Origin: Streptomyces naganishii JCM 4654
GTDB taxonomy: Bacteria; Actinomycetota; Actinomycetes; Streptomycetales; Streptomycetaceae
Assembly: GCF_014650575.1 (NCBI RefSeq)
Contig: NZ_BMVF01000014.1
Coordinates: 62,001 to 126,000 of the forward strand
Length of the DNA: 64,000 nt
Direction of reading: 5' to 3'
In this document: positions 16,938 through 25,547 of the stretch, piece by piece
Numbering within the stretch: the stretch's first letter is position 1
How the letters are laid out: every line of letters begins with the position of its first letter
Made by a program: the position numbers and the translations under genes
The notes under the pieces: model-generated
What the model saw: only the letters and a program-made list of their open reading frames with translations
Databases searched by the model: none
What the model was told of the DNA's origin: nothing

Positions 16938-18689
16938 TCAGCCGCCGTGGTGGGGCTGGGTGGCGCCGTGGGGTTGGGAGTCGCCAGGTGGCTGGGCGGC
17001 GGTGTCGTACGGCTGGGGGCGGCCGTCGTACGGCCGGGCACCGCCGTCGTACGGCTGGGCGCCGCGGCCGGCGAGCAGGTCGCGGGCCTCGTCGATGGGC
17101 AGTTCCACGTCGAGGTGGGTGCCGATGCGCAGCCAGTCGTAGCCGAGCTCCAGGGTGGCCCGCCAGGCGTCGGCGGAGTCGAAGCAGGAGGGGAAGCCGG
17201 CGCTGCCGGTGGCGTCCCGCACCAGGGCGACGAAGGCGCACAGGTCCGCGTGGAGGCTCTCGCCCCGCGCGGCCGATCCGGCGGTGCGGCGCAGGAGTTG
17301 GCGGGCGCGGGTGCGGATCGGCCCGGTGGCGCGGGGCAGCAGGTCCATGCGGTGGACGAGGTCGCAGTCGGCGGGCAGCGGGTGGACTCCGTACGCGCTG
17401 AACAGGCCGCGCAGCGCCGCGTGCACGGCCCGCCGGGCGGTGAGTTCGGCGACCCGCCACTGGCCGCGCGCCAGGGCGCCGGTGAGGTCCTCGATCGCGT
17501 TCTCGACGACCACGTTGGACCACACCAGGTTCATGGCGGCCGCGGCGAAGCGCTCGGCGGGCAGCGGGACCAGTTCCACGGCGTCGGGTCCGCCGACGGC
17601 GGCGCCGTGTATGGACAGCAGGGGCCGGGCACGGGAGGGCGGCGGGGTGACCGGGCCGGGCGGCGCGGCCAGCGGCAGGGAGGCGCTGATCGTACCTCCG
17701 CCCTTCCACGCCAGCCGGACCAGCCCGTAGCGCCAGAACGCGGCCAGCAACGGGCCGGGGGCGGGGGCGCCGGGGTCCTCGGCCACGGCGATCGCCCGGG
17801 GCAGGGACCGGCCGGGGACGAGCGAGCGCCAGACGGCTCCGCTGCGGTCGCCGAGCGCGAACACCTCGCGGCGCCGCCGGACGACATGCGTGGTCCCGCC
17901 GGTCTGCCAGGTCGTCACTCCCGGCGCCCGCCGTACGGTGATCCGGCCCGGGCCGCCGCGCACACCGGTCAGGCCGAGGCCGGTGGCGAAGCCGACGCAG
18001 TCGCTCAGGTGGTCGCGGGCGGCGTCCAGGTCGCCGGGCGCGGGATGGGCGGACTGGAGCTCCCAGTACCGGTCGCGCACGTCGGCGCGGCCGATGCGAT
18101 CCAACTGGAGGGAGAGCCACTTGGGTTCGAGGTAGGTCTCGCCCCGGCCGGCCGCCCACGCCTTGACCGTCTGGACGAGTGCGGCGCGGCTCCAGTCGAC
18201 CGCCTCCTCGCCCGCGCCGAGGCAGAGCAGCGCCTCCGCGTGCCGCAGCGACTGACGGGCGCGGTGGGCCCACCAGTCGGCGGCGATACGGCGGAACCGC
18301 TCGGCCGGCATGAGGGCCTTGACCTCGTCGGCCAGGGCGCGGCCGCGCAGCGGATGGCTGTGCAGGAACCGCTGGCAGCGGTTGAGGAGGTCCTCGTCGA
18401 GGGTGCCGGGGCGCCTGGCACGGTCCTCCAGCCTGGCGAACTGGTCGGCGAGCTGGCCCGCGGAGCGGGTGCGGACCTCGACGCGGCGGCCGTCGACGAA
18501 GAGCAGCGAGGGCATGGTCGGCAGGTCTTCGCCGCCCCGGCCGACGAGCAGGAAGTCGATGTCGGAGGAGGGGTTGCCGAAACCTTCGGCGACGGAGCCT
18601 TCGAGCACCACGGCGAAGCGGTCGGTCCCGGGCAGTTCGGCGAGGGACTTGTCGAGCAGGTCACGCAGTTGGTCCTCGGTGAGGATCAC
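16938..18689 (-). CDS. Nucleotidyltransferase-domain protein with PqqD-like region
   Basis: An N-terminal minimal nucleotidyltransferase domain has GSVAEGFGNPSSDID, with Gly31-Ser32 and the metal-binding Asp43 and Asp45. A helical HEPN-like part follows. Around residues 260-320 is a segment resembling PqqD-like wing domains (REVFALGDRSGAVWRSLV, then FWRYGLVRL). The last 40 residues are a Gln/Pro/Tyr/Asp repeat (PYDG). The protein is 583 residues. The GTG overlaps the stop of the PEP-synthase-like gene; 51 bases separate its stop from the reductase. It would transfer a nucleotide to a small molecule or protein. Its substrate is unknown. Confidence 0.75.
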   Translation of the reverse strand: MILTEDQLRDLLDKSLAELPGTDRFAVVLEGSVAEGFGNPSSDIDFLLVGRGGEDLPTMPSLLFVDGRRVEVRTRSAGQLADQFARLEDRARRPGTLDEDLLNRCQRFLHSHPLRGRALADEVKALMPAERFRRIAADWWAHRARQSLRHAEALLCLGAGEEAVDWSRAALVQTVKAWAAGRGETYLEPKWLSLQLDRIGRADVRDRYWELQSAHPAPGDLDAARDHLSDCVGFATGLGLTGVRGGPGRITVRRAPGVTTWQTGGTTHVVRRRREVFALGDRSGAVWRSLVPGRSLPRAIAVAEDPGAPAPGPLLAAFWRYGLVRLAWKGGGTISASLPLAAPPGPVTPPPSRARPLLSIHGAAVGGPDAVELVPLPAERFAAAAMNLVWSNVVVENAIEDLTGALARGQWRVAELTARRAVHAALRGLFSAYGVHPLPADCDLVHRMDLLPRATGPIRTRARQLLRRTAGSAARGESLHADLCAFVALVRDATGSAGFPSCFDSADAWRATLELGYDWLRIGTHLDVELPIDEARDLLAGRGAQPYDGGARPYDGRPQPYDTAAQPPGDSQPHGATQPHHGG

Positions 18690-21600
18690 GGAAGGTTCTC
18701 CGTCCTTCGGCTGTCCTGGGAGGGCGCTCCGGCGTGGGCGGACGGGCCGGCCTCGGCAGGCGGGCCGGCCTCGGCAGGCGGGCCGGCCCCGGCGGACGAT
18801 CCGGCATCGGCGGACGGGCCGGCGGCGGCTGTCGGACCGTCGTGGGCGGGCGGACCGTCGTGGGCGGGCGGGTCGTCGAGTACGGTGACCGTCCCCGCGG
18901 CGCCGTCCACGCGCAGCCGGGCGCCGGTACGGATCTCGGTGGTGGCGTCGCGGACCTGGACGACCGTGGGCACGCCCAGCTCGCGGGCGACGACGGCCAC
19001 ATGGGTGAGCGGGCTGCCGCGCTCGACGACCACGGCGGCGGCCGAGGCCAGCGCGGGCACCCAGCCGGGATCGGTGCGGTAGGCGACGAGGACGGCCCCC
19101 CGGGTCTCGCGCGGGCTGTCGGTGACGACGGCCGGCCCCTCGGCGACGCCCGGGCAGCAGGGCGTTCCGCGCAGTTCACGGATCCCGCTGCGGGCGGCGG
19201 GGCCCTCGGTCCAGCCGGCGCGTTCCAGATTGCCCGACCAGTAGGGGGCGCCGTGGGTGGTGAAACGGGACGGCGCGTGCAGGGCGGCGTCGGCGGCGAG
19301 CCGGCGGCGGCGCAGTGCGACGAGCTCCTTCAGCTCGTTGTGGGCGAGGGAACCCTCGTAGGCCCCGGCCACCTCGGCCAGATTTAACATGAACACGTCA
19401 ACCCAGCATTCGATCGCGCCGGCCCGGGCCAGGTCGCGGCCCATGGCCCGCAGCATGCGCTTGGCCGCCCCGAAGGCCCGGGTACGGCAGAACCTCAGCC
19501 GCTCCCGGTCGGTGAGCGCGGCCCGCGCCTTGCGCCGCACCCGCTCGTACACCCAGCGGCGGGGGCCGCGCAGGTGCGCGTCCAGATGAGCGTCGACCTC
19601 GGCGTGGCGACCGCCGGTGCCGCCCCGACCGTCCGCACCGCCGGCACCGCCCGCACCGCCCGCACCGCCGGCACCGGCCGCCGGATCCTCCCCCAGCGCC
19701 TCGCGCAGCAGCGCGAACAGTCCCGCGGGGTTCTCCCGCAGATCGGGCACCTCAAGCTTGAGTTCGTCGGGACTGCGGTAGCCGTAGGCGGCGACGTACG
19801 CGTCGACGGCGGTCAGGAGCCGGGTGTGGCCGCCCTCGCGCAGCGCGTCGCGGGCTTCGGCGTCGCCGGTGCGCTCCAGCAGGCGCCGCGCCTCGTCGTC
19901 GGCGCGGACCAGTTCCGCCAACTCGGCCAGCGCGCGTGCCGGCTCGGCGGACTCCACCGGTCCGGCGGGCGCGGCCGCCGCCCAGGTGAACCAGTCCGGG
20001 GCGTCCGGCAGCCACCTGCGGGTCAGCAGCGCCAGTACGCCCACGGAAAGGAGGATCGTCGCGTCCAGCACCTGCATCGGGCCCCATTTTTCGATGAGTT
20101 CCCGTTGGAGACGGCGAAAGCGCCGGTATGTCTCATCGCCGGGCAGTGCGTCGTAGTCGACGTCGTTGAATTTCTCATACACCCGATAGAAATCCCGGTG
20201 GAAGGCGTCGACGGATTTTCCTGCGGCCAGAAACCTGCGGGCGAAGACGGCCGTACGGATCAGCTGTGAAAACCGGGCGCGCGGCCCGGTCCGGGGCGTG
20301 AAGGGATGCAGCGCGTCGGCGCACTCGTCGGAAATGCTCTCCTCGACTCCCAGGGATTTCTCCAGCACACGGCGGCCGAGCGGGTACAGCGGCGCGAGGC
20401 GCACCATGCGGTACCAGTGGTACAGGTTGTAGTAGACCCGGCCGTGGAAGTGGCCGAGCAGGTGCGGGGTCCACTCCTGGACCTCGCGCAGTCGTTCGCC
20501 GCGCACTCCGAGGGCGCGGGCGTAGCTCTCGTAGACCTTGGCATAGGTGTCGGCGGCGAAGCTGTAGGTCAGGGGGGACACCACGCCGCCGAAGCTCTCG
20601 ATGATGTTGGAGTTGTCCCACAGCCGGATCTCGCCCGGGGGCTCGGGCCGGGAGCCCGCTGCCGCGGGGCCGAGGGCGGTGACGGGCCTGGTCTGGAGGA
20701 TCCACAGGGTGCCGTCCGCGATCGCCCACTCGATGTCCTGCGGGGCGCCTTGGAGCCGCGCGATCCGCACTCCGGTCCGGTGCAGCAGGGCCAGGTCGCC
20801 TGCGGTCAGCACCTGTTCGCCGTCGCCGGGTTCGCTGCTCGCCGGCTCGCGGATCAGGGGTTCGCCGGTGGTGGCGTCCATGACCACGGTCTCGGCGTCG
20901 ACCGCGCCGGAGACCAGCCCCTCCCCCGGTCCGTGGACCGCGCCGGCCACATGGCGGTCGGTGCGGCCGGTCGCCGGGTCGGCCGTGAAGAGCACGCCAC
21001 TGCGCTCGGCGGGCACCATCCGCTGCACGACGACGGCCACGCCGCCGGCGTTCAGCGGCAGTCCGCGGCTCGCGCGGTAGCGCAGGGACCGTTCGGAGAA
21101 CCCCGAGGCCCAGCAGCGGCGGACATGGGCGGCGACCTCATCAGGGCCGCAGATGTCGAGGAAGGTGTCGAACTGGCCGGCGAAGGAGTGCAGGGTGCTG
21201 TCCTCCTGCGCTCCCGAGGAGCGGACGGCGACCGCTCCTCCGCCCGCCTCCTGGTAGGCCAGGGCGATGGCGGCGGCGACCGGCTCGCCCAGGGGCGCCT
21301 TCTCGATCAGCGCGGCGATCTCGCCGGCGACCTCCCGCGCCCTGCCATCCCCGGCGTGCCGGTCCTCACTGGCGTGCCGGTCCTCCACGGCCTCCCGGGC
21401 GTCCCAGCCGTCGGCGGTCAGTCGCTCCAGATGAGCGTCCAGTCCGCTGCCGCGCGCGAATTCCGCGAACACGTCCAGCCCGAGCACAGACCAGCGCGGT
21501 ACTTGAAATCCGGACACTGTGAGGGTGTAAAGGTTTCTTCCCTTTCCACCGGCCCATTCGCTGATGTCGGACTCATCGCTCGCGGGGGTGAGGACGCGAA

Positions 21601-21736
21601 GACGCTGTGGAGCGGATCCGGCGGTGAGCGGCAACTCGATTCCCTCCGAAGGACGCTTCTCGGCTTCCCAGAGAGGTATCACGGCCGCGTCGGTGAAAAC
21701 CCGCGCATGGACCGTTCCAGGTGTTCCCCTGAACAT
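18686..21736 (-). CDS. PEP-synthase/rifampin-phosphotransferase-like enzyme
   Basis: Domain order matches PEP synthase and rifampin phosphotransferase. The N-terminal ATP-grasp domain has GGKGRNLYTL, AVRSSGAQEDS and VQRMVPAERSGVLFTADP with a DIEWAI...ILQTRPVT end. A long linker domain of about 450 residues has unknown fold. The C-terminal phosphohistidine domain is ERGSPLTHVAVVARELGVP with His near 912. It should move ATP phosphate via His onto a substrate held by the linker. The ATG beginning MFRGTP gives 1,016 residues; a TTG 35 codons later with GGAGGG before it is an alternative. There is a GAGG repeat in the linker and a Pro/Ala repeat tail. It heads the AfsA-2 operon. Confidence 0.83.
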   Translation of the reverse strand: MFRGTPGTVHARVFTDAAVIPLWEAEKRPSEGIELPLTAGSAPQRLRVLTPASDESDISEWAGGKGRNLYTLTVSGFQVPRWSVLGLDVFAEFARGSGLDAHLERLTADGWDAREAVEDRHASEDRHAGDGRAREVAGEIAALIEKAPLGEPVAAAIALAYQEAGGGAVAVRSSGAQEDSTLHSFAGQFDTFLDICGPDEVAAHVRRCWASGFSERSLRYRASRGLPLNAGGVAVVVQRMVPAERSGVLFTADPATGRTDRHVAGAVHGPGEGLVSGAVDAETVVMDATTGEPLIREPASSEPGDGEQVLTAGDLALLHRTGVRIARLQGAPQDIEWAIADGTLWILQTRPVTALGPAAAGSRPEPPGEIRLWDNSNIIESFGGVVSPLTYSFAADTYAKVYESYARALGVRGERLREVQEWTPHLLGHFHGRVYYNLYHWYRMVRLAPLYPLGRRVLEKSLGVEESISDECADALHPFTPRTGPRARFSQLIRTAVFARRFLAAGKSVDAFHRDFYRVYEKFNDVDYDALPGDETYRRFRRLQRELIEKWGPMQVLDATILLSVGVLALLTRRWLPDAPDWFTWAAAAPAGPVESAEPARALAELAELVRADDEARRLLERTGDAEARDALREGGHTRLLTAVDAYVAAYGYRSPDELKLEVPDLRENPAGLFALLREALGEDPAAGAGGAGGAGGAGGADGRGGTGGRHAEVDAHLDAHLRGPRRWVYERVRRKARAALTDRERLRFCRTRAFGAAKRMLRAMGRDLARAGAIECWVDVFMLNLAEVAGAYEGSLAHNELKELVALRRRRLAADAALHAPSRFTTHGAPYWSGNLERAGWTEGPAARSGIRELRGTPCCPGVAEGPAVVTDSPRETRGAVLVAYRTDPGWVPALASAAAVVVERGSPLTHVAVVARELGVPTVVQVRDATTEIRTGARLRVDGAAGTVTVLDDPPAHDGPPAHDGPTAAAGPSADAGSSAGAGPPAEAGPPAEAGPSAHAGAPSQDSRRTENLP

Positions 21737-21777
21737 TTCCGGCCATGGTTCGGATTCGTACCACCTGCGCCGGCAGG

Positions 21778-22347
21778 TCAGTCGCCGGCTCGGTTCTCCG
21801 CCCGGTCCCGCAGCACCGCGATGACGTGTTCGCACCACTCGCGGTTGCCCTCTTCGAAGGCCAGCCCGCGCCGGCACGTCAGATACGGGCCGACATGGGC
21901 GCCGTGGCGCAGGAACTCCTCCTCCGTGCACTCGCCCCGCATGGTGCGCAGCAGTTTGGCGAAGAGCCCCGCCTTCTCGCGGGCGATGGCGGCCCGCTCG
22001 GTGAGCCGCTCGATCAGGGCCCCGGTGTCCACGTGGCCGGCGGCCTGGACCTGGACGAGCAGGTCGTCGCGGATGAAGGAGGGTTTCGCCGCGACGGCGG
22101 TGAAGCTCTGCAACTGCGCGAGACCGGCGTCGGTGACGCGGAACAGCCGCTTGTTGGGCCGGTTCTCCTGGACGACCTCGCGGCCCGCGACGAACCCGTC
22201 CTCCTCGAGCCGGGTCAGCTCGGCGTAGACCTGCTGGGGCCGGGCGTGCCAGAAGTTGGCCACACCGAGGTCGAACGCCTTCGCCAGTTCGTAACCGCTG
22301 AGCTCCCCGTCGAGCAGTGCCGCGAGCACGGCGTGCCGCAGCGCCAT
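21778..22347 (-). CDS. PadR-family transcriptional regulator
   Basis: The N-terminal winged helix is typical (MALRHAVLAALLDGELSGYEL, then QVYAELTRLEEDGFV), and the C-terminal helical Vir-like domain completes the 189-residue family length. The ATG with GGAG six bases ahead is chosen over an upstream ATG that would start inside the operator. It lies between the AfsA-2 operon (41 bases downstream of it) and a divergent SnoaL-like gene. Paired dyads in the shared promoter are its likely operator, so it probably controls itself, SnoaL and perhaps the operon by read-through. Confidence 0.88.
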   Translation of the reverse strand: MALRHAVLAALLDGELSGYELAKAFDLGVANFWHARPQQVYAELTRLEEDGFVAGREVVQENRPNKRLFRVTDAGLAQLQSFTAVAAKPSFIRDDLLVQVQAAGHVDTGALIERLTERAAIAREKAGLFAKLLRTMRGECTEEEFLRHGAHVGPYLTCRRGLAFEEGNREWCEHVIAVLRDRAENRAGD

Positions 22348-22395
22348 GGGATCTCCGCCTCTCCTGTGCCTACCGCCGGTGACGCGCCCCATGAT

Positions 22396-22427
22396 AGTCA
22401 TGAAAATGACTAGTCAGGATTCTGACT
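22396..22427. promoter_or_regulatory. Double-dyad operator between PadR and SnoaL genes
   Basis: Two abutting 16-bp perfect inverted repeats have 6-4-6 geometry: AGTCAT-GAAA-ATGACT followed at once by AGTCAG-GATT-CTGACT. The region is AT-rich, lies 49 and 38 bases from the two divergent starts, and is the expected position for a PadR dimer pair. Confidence 0.85.
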
Positions 22428-22464
22428 GCTCCCGCCGCCCCCCGCACACCCTTGGAGAGTGCGC

Positions 22465-22896
22465 ATGACCGCCGCAGACCGCTTCCGCGCCGCCGTCGAC
22501 AGCCGCGACCTCGCCGCACTGGACGACCTGTTCACCGACGACATCCGCCTCTACAGCCCGGTGAAGTTCACGCCCTTCGAGGGCAAGCCGATGGTGCTGG
22601 GCCTCTTCCAGGTCCTGCTGCGCACCTTCGAGGACTTCCGCTACCTCGGCCAGTACGCCGGCACCGCGCAGACCAGCGCGGACGGCACCGTGGCGCCCTC
22701 GGCGATCCTGGTCTTCCGCGCGAAGGCGGGCGGCAAGGAGATCCACGGGATCGACCTGCTGCACTTCGCCGACGACGGCCGGATCAAGGAGTTCACGGTC
22801 ATGGTCCGGCCGCGGTCGGCGGTGCACGCGCTCGGCGAGGCCGTGCTGGCCGGCCTGGTCGAGGACGGACTCGTACCGGCACCGGCCGAACGTTGA
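22465..22896 (+). CDS. SnoaL/NTF2-like protein
   Basis: The 143-residue protein has the cone-shaped NTF2 layout: AADRFRAAVDSRDLAALDDL, FTPFEGKPMVLGLF and a final strand LLHFADDGRIKEFTVMVRP. Members are isomerases, cyclases, hydrolases or ligand-binding proteins. The ATG seven bases after GGAG is preferred over a GTG two codons earlier. It faces the PadR gene across the double-dyad operator and is probably induced when PadR binds its ligand. Its role cannot be assigned. Confidence 0.82.
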   Translation: MTAADRFRAAVDSRDLAALDDLFTDDIRLYSPVKFTPFEGKPMVLGLFQVLLRTFEDFRYLGQYAGTAQTSADGTVAPSAILVFRAKAGGKEIHGIDLLHFADDGRIKEFTVMVRPRSAVHALGEAVLAGLVEDGLVPAPAER

Positions 22897-23290
22897 GGCG
22901 GGCAGGACGCGTCCGCCCCTCCCCGCCCCCGGCCGTGCCGCCGCGCGCGGGCCGTGCCGTGCCGCCGCGCGCGGGCCGTGCCATGCCGCCGCGCGCGGAG
23001 GGCCTCCAGTAGCCGCGGCCAGACCTCGCTGACCGTGGGGCGGCTCGGCATGCCGCGCACGCACTGGTGGCCGTCCATGGGGAGGTTGCCGCCGGGGTCA
23101 GGCCCACGGTGCCTGGCCGGGTGTCCCGCGTGCCGGGCACGCCCCCCAGTGGCGGCGACCGGCTCGTTCGTCCTCGTTCAGCGACCCGGACGGCGACGGC
23201 TGGGCGCTCCGGGGGATCGCGGCACGGCTGCCGGGCCGGTGGGGCCGGCCGCACGCTCGTGACCGGCCAGGTGACCGCGTGGGAGCGGAC
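22897..23290. repeat. Non-coding stretch with 24-bp GC-rich tandem repeats
   Basis: From 22931 to 22997 there are one partial (19 bases) and two full 24-base copies of a unit beginning GGCCGTGCC and ending CCGCCGCGCGCG. The remaining 290 bases have no convincing gene on either strand, only open frames with random-looking composition. It may be a decayed gene. Confidence 0.6.
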
Positions 23291-23593
23291 TCACCGCGCG
23301 GTCGGCGGGAACAGCGCGAGCTGGTCCTTGACCCAGGGGTCGAACACCGCCGCCCGCTTGGCCAGGGCCGGCTCGAACTCCTCCAGCTGTCCGGCCACCC
23401 AGGGGTCGATGTGCTCGTGCGCGGGGTGCCGTGGGGAGGAATGGTGGCTGGTGGCTGCCGGGACGGTCGTGGCTGGGGCGGTCGTGGCAGGGGTGGTCGC
23501 CGCCGTGGCGGAGCCGCCCGAGGCGAGCAGCAATCCGCCCGCGGCCACCGCCGGCAGGCCCACGGTCACCAGGCGTCGCATCAGCATCCTCAT
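23291..23593 (-). CDS. Small secreted protein
   Basis: The 100-residue protein has an N-terminal signal peptide (MRMLMRRLVTVGLPAVAAGG, hydrophobic core, Ala-rich cleavage region near residue 33), a Thr/Ala-rich linker and a short C-terminal part. That part carries two related motifs, DPWVAGQLEEFEPALAKR and DPWVKDQLALFPP. The ATG with AAGGAAGGAGAG ahead is clear. The mature protein of about 65 residues has no cysteine. Function is unknown; the paired DPWV motifs suggest an internal duplication. Confidence 0.72.
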   Translation of the reverse strand: MRMLMRRLVTVGLPAVAAGGLLLASGGSATAATTPATTAPATTVPAATSHHSSPRHPAHEHIDPWVAGQLEEFEPALAKRAAVFDPWVKDQLALFPPTAR

Positions 23594-23870
23594 CGGTCTC
23601 TCCTTCCTTCGCATCCCTCACAGCCACCGCAGTGCGACTGAACGGAATGTCCGGTCCGGGCGCCTACCCCACCCCCATGCGCCTCACTCACCTCACTTGC
23701 GGTCCGTGTCCGGTTGCGGATCACCGGGCCGCGCCGTGTACTGGGGGCACGGGCCCCGCCCGGGTCACGTCCCGCCGGCCACCGCGCGGAGGAGCGCACG
23801 TGTTCCCACTCGGCCCCGCGCCGGAACCCGACGACCGCCCCTTCCGGTCCTCGCGGTTCGTCCTCGTGCC

Positions 23871-24860
23871 GTGCTGAGCGTTCTGCTCGCCCTGCTCGCG
23901 GCGGTCGCGAACGCGCTGGCCTCGGTGCTTCAGCGCAAGGCGGCGCGGGAGCGCCCGGAGAGCGAGAGCCTGAGCCTGACGCTGATCTGGCACCTGCTGC
24001 ACCGTCCCGTGTGGCTCGCCGGCATCCTCTCGATCATCGCCGGGTTCCTCCTGCAGGCCACGGCGCTCAGCCACGGAGAGCTCTCGGTGGTGCAGCCGGT
24101 GCTGGTCATGGAACTGCCGGCGACACTGCTGCTCGCGTCGCTGGTGTTCAAGAGCAGGCTCGGCCTCCGGGAGTGGGGCGCGTCGGCGCTGATGGCCGCC
24201 GGGCTGGCCGGGCTGCTGTTCTTCCTCTCCCCCTCCAGCGGCTCCACCACGGACGTGGGCGGTCTGCTCTGGGCGTTCGCGTGCGGGCTCAACGTGGCGG
24301 TGGTCGCCGCCCTGGTGGTGTGGGCGATCTTCGTCGGACCCGGCGCGCGGAAAGCGGCGCTGCTGGGGGTGGCGACCGGGTGCACCTTCGGCTTCACGGC
24401 CGCCCTGATCAAGGGCCTGACGGTGCAGTTCACGCACGGGTTCGCGGCGCTGTTCACCAGCTGGCAGCTCTACGCCATGATCGTGGCCGGCGCCGGGGCG
24501 ATGTTCCTGCTCCAGTCCGCGATGCAGGCCGGGCGGCTGCTGGCCACCCAGCCCGGCCTGACGATGGCCGACCCGGTCGTCGCGATCATGTGGGGTGTCT
24601 TCGTCTTCGGTGAGGTGGTGCGCGGCGGCGTCTACATCGTCCTGTCGGTCGTGGCGGCGGCCGTCGTGGCCACCGGCGTCATACTCCTGACCCGCTCCCC
24701 GCTCCTGACGGACGACAGCGGACAGACGGAGCACGGGGAGCGGCAGCGGGAACAGACCGGGGACGGGGAACAGACCGGGGACGGGGAACCGCAGCGGGAA
24801 CAGACCGGGGACAGGGAGCGGCTGCGGGGACGGACCGAGCGCGGGCAGAGCGATCAGTGA
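23871..24860 (+). CDS. DMT-superfamily transporter
   Basis: The 329-residue membrane protein has about nine hydrophobic helices and the pattern of actinomycete DMT proteins related to NIPA/EamA transporters (SVLQRKAARERP after helix 1, GELSVVQPVLVMELP, MQAGRLLATQPGLTMADP). The GTG start is placed at the first hydrophobic helix; the ribosome site is weak, so the start is uncertain by a few codons. The last 45 residues are charged and repetitive (REQTGDGE units) from a 17- to 18-base DNA repeat. Substrate is unknown. Confidence 0.82.
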   Translation: MLSVLLALLAAVANALASVLQRKAARERPESESLSLTLIWHLLHRPVWLAGILSIIAGFLLQATALSHGELSVVQPVLVMELPATLLLASLVFKSRLGLREWGASALMAAGLAGLLFFLSPSSGSTTDVGGLLWAFACGLNVAVVAALVVWAIFVGPGARKAALLGVATGCTFGFTAALIKGLTVQFTHGFAALFTSWQLYAMIVAGAGAMFLLQSAMQAGRLLATQPGLTMADPVVAIMWGVFVFGEVVRGGVYIVLSVVAAAVVATGVILLTRSPLLTDDSGQTEHGERQREQTGDGEQTGDGEPQREQTGDRERLRGRTERGQSDQ

Positions 24861-24971
24861 GGCGGCCCGGAGCGACAAGGACCCGGACGCCGGCGGGAGC
24901 ATGCTCGGCGGTACGAGGGCGGCTCGACCGGCGCCTGCCTCACCTGGAGGCGTGAGCCCGGCGAGCGCGGT

Positions 24972-25205
24972 TCACCGGGGCCGGCGGGAGCGGGTCGCTC
25001 CGAAGTGGGTCTCGTGCGTCCAGACGTGCGTGCACGCCGGGCACTGCAGGTGCAGCAGGCTGCCGGTGTTCGACAGCAGGTAGCGCCAGTGCCGCGTGCA
25101 GCCGCGTCCCTGCTCGCACCGCGCGCAGCCGCTGCGGGCGGCGCAGTTCGGGCAGGCCACCCAGGCGCGGCGGCCGGCGTCGGCCTGCGGGTCAAGCGGC
25201 AGCAT
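24972..25205 (-). CDS. Small zinc-ribbon-like protein
   Basis: The 77-residue protein has several Cys pairs (CPNC, CARC, CTRH, CPAC) and HETHFG at the end, which suggests one or two zinc ribbons. It begins with an ATG 14 bases inside the end of the preceding gene, so both are probably translated together. A nucleic-acid or protein contact role is likely but not known. Confidence 0.65.
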   Translation of the reverse strand: MLPLDPQADAGRRAWVACPNCAARSGCARCEQGRGCTRHWRYLLSNTGSLLHLQCPACTHVWTHETHFGATRSRRPR

Positions 25206-25458
25206 CGCCGCCGCCTCTGCGCGGGAGCACACCGGCGGCCACCAGCTCGTCGTGGATCCGCTGCTGCTCCGCGCTCAGACCGGAGTACAGCAGGTCGTAC
25301 GCCTCTTCCTCACCGCGCATCGCCGCCACGGGGTCCCAGTCGGAGCCCAGGGCGGCGAGGACGTGCGTGCGCCGCAGCATCTCGTGCGCGTCCATGTCGA
25401 TGCTGAAGTCGGCCGGCTGGACCGGTTCACCGGGAGGGACGGGGCCGTGGGAGGACAT
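25192..25458 (-). CDS. Small DUF6400-like protein
   Basis: The 88-residue acidic protein contains MLRRTHVLAALGSDWDPVAA, then EEEAYDLLYSGLSAEQQRIH and DELVAAGVLPRRGG. I recall this pattern from a family of small Streptomyces proteins annotated DUF6400; the family name is from memory. The ATG lacks a strong ribosome site; an upstream GTG would add 19 residues. It overlaps the zinc-ribbon gene by 14 bases. Confidence 0.65.
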   Translation of the reverse strand: MSSHGPVPPGEPVQPADFSIDMDAHEMLRRTHVLAALGSDWDPVAAMRGEEEAYDLLYSGLSAEQQRIHDELVAAGVLPRRGGGDAAA

Positions 25459-25547
25459 GCCGTCGAACGTAGGCAGCCCCTGTCCGCCCGGGCAAGGGCA
25501 GGTGGGAGAAGTCACAGGTCACGAGGGTGCGGCGCCCGGGGCGCGTG

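Noticed and set aside
22931..22997. Tandem 24-bp units as a possible CRISPR array
   Set aside because: Copies are contiguous with no spacers, only about three units, and no cas genes are nearby. It is a GC-rich minisatellite.
23000..23290. Fragment reading GMPSRPTVSEVWPRLLEALR on the minus strand as a pseudogene
   Set aside because: The similarity is too short and low-information to name a family.
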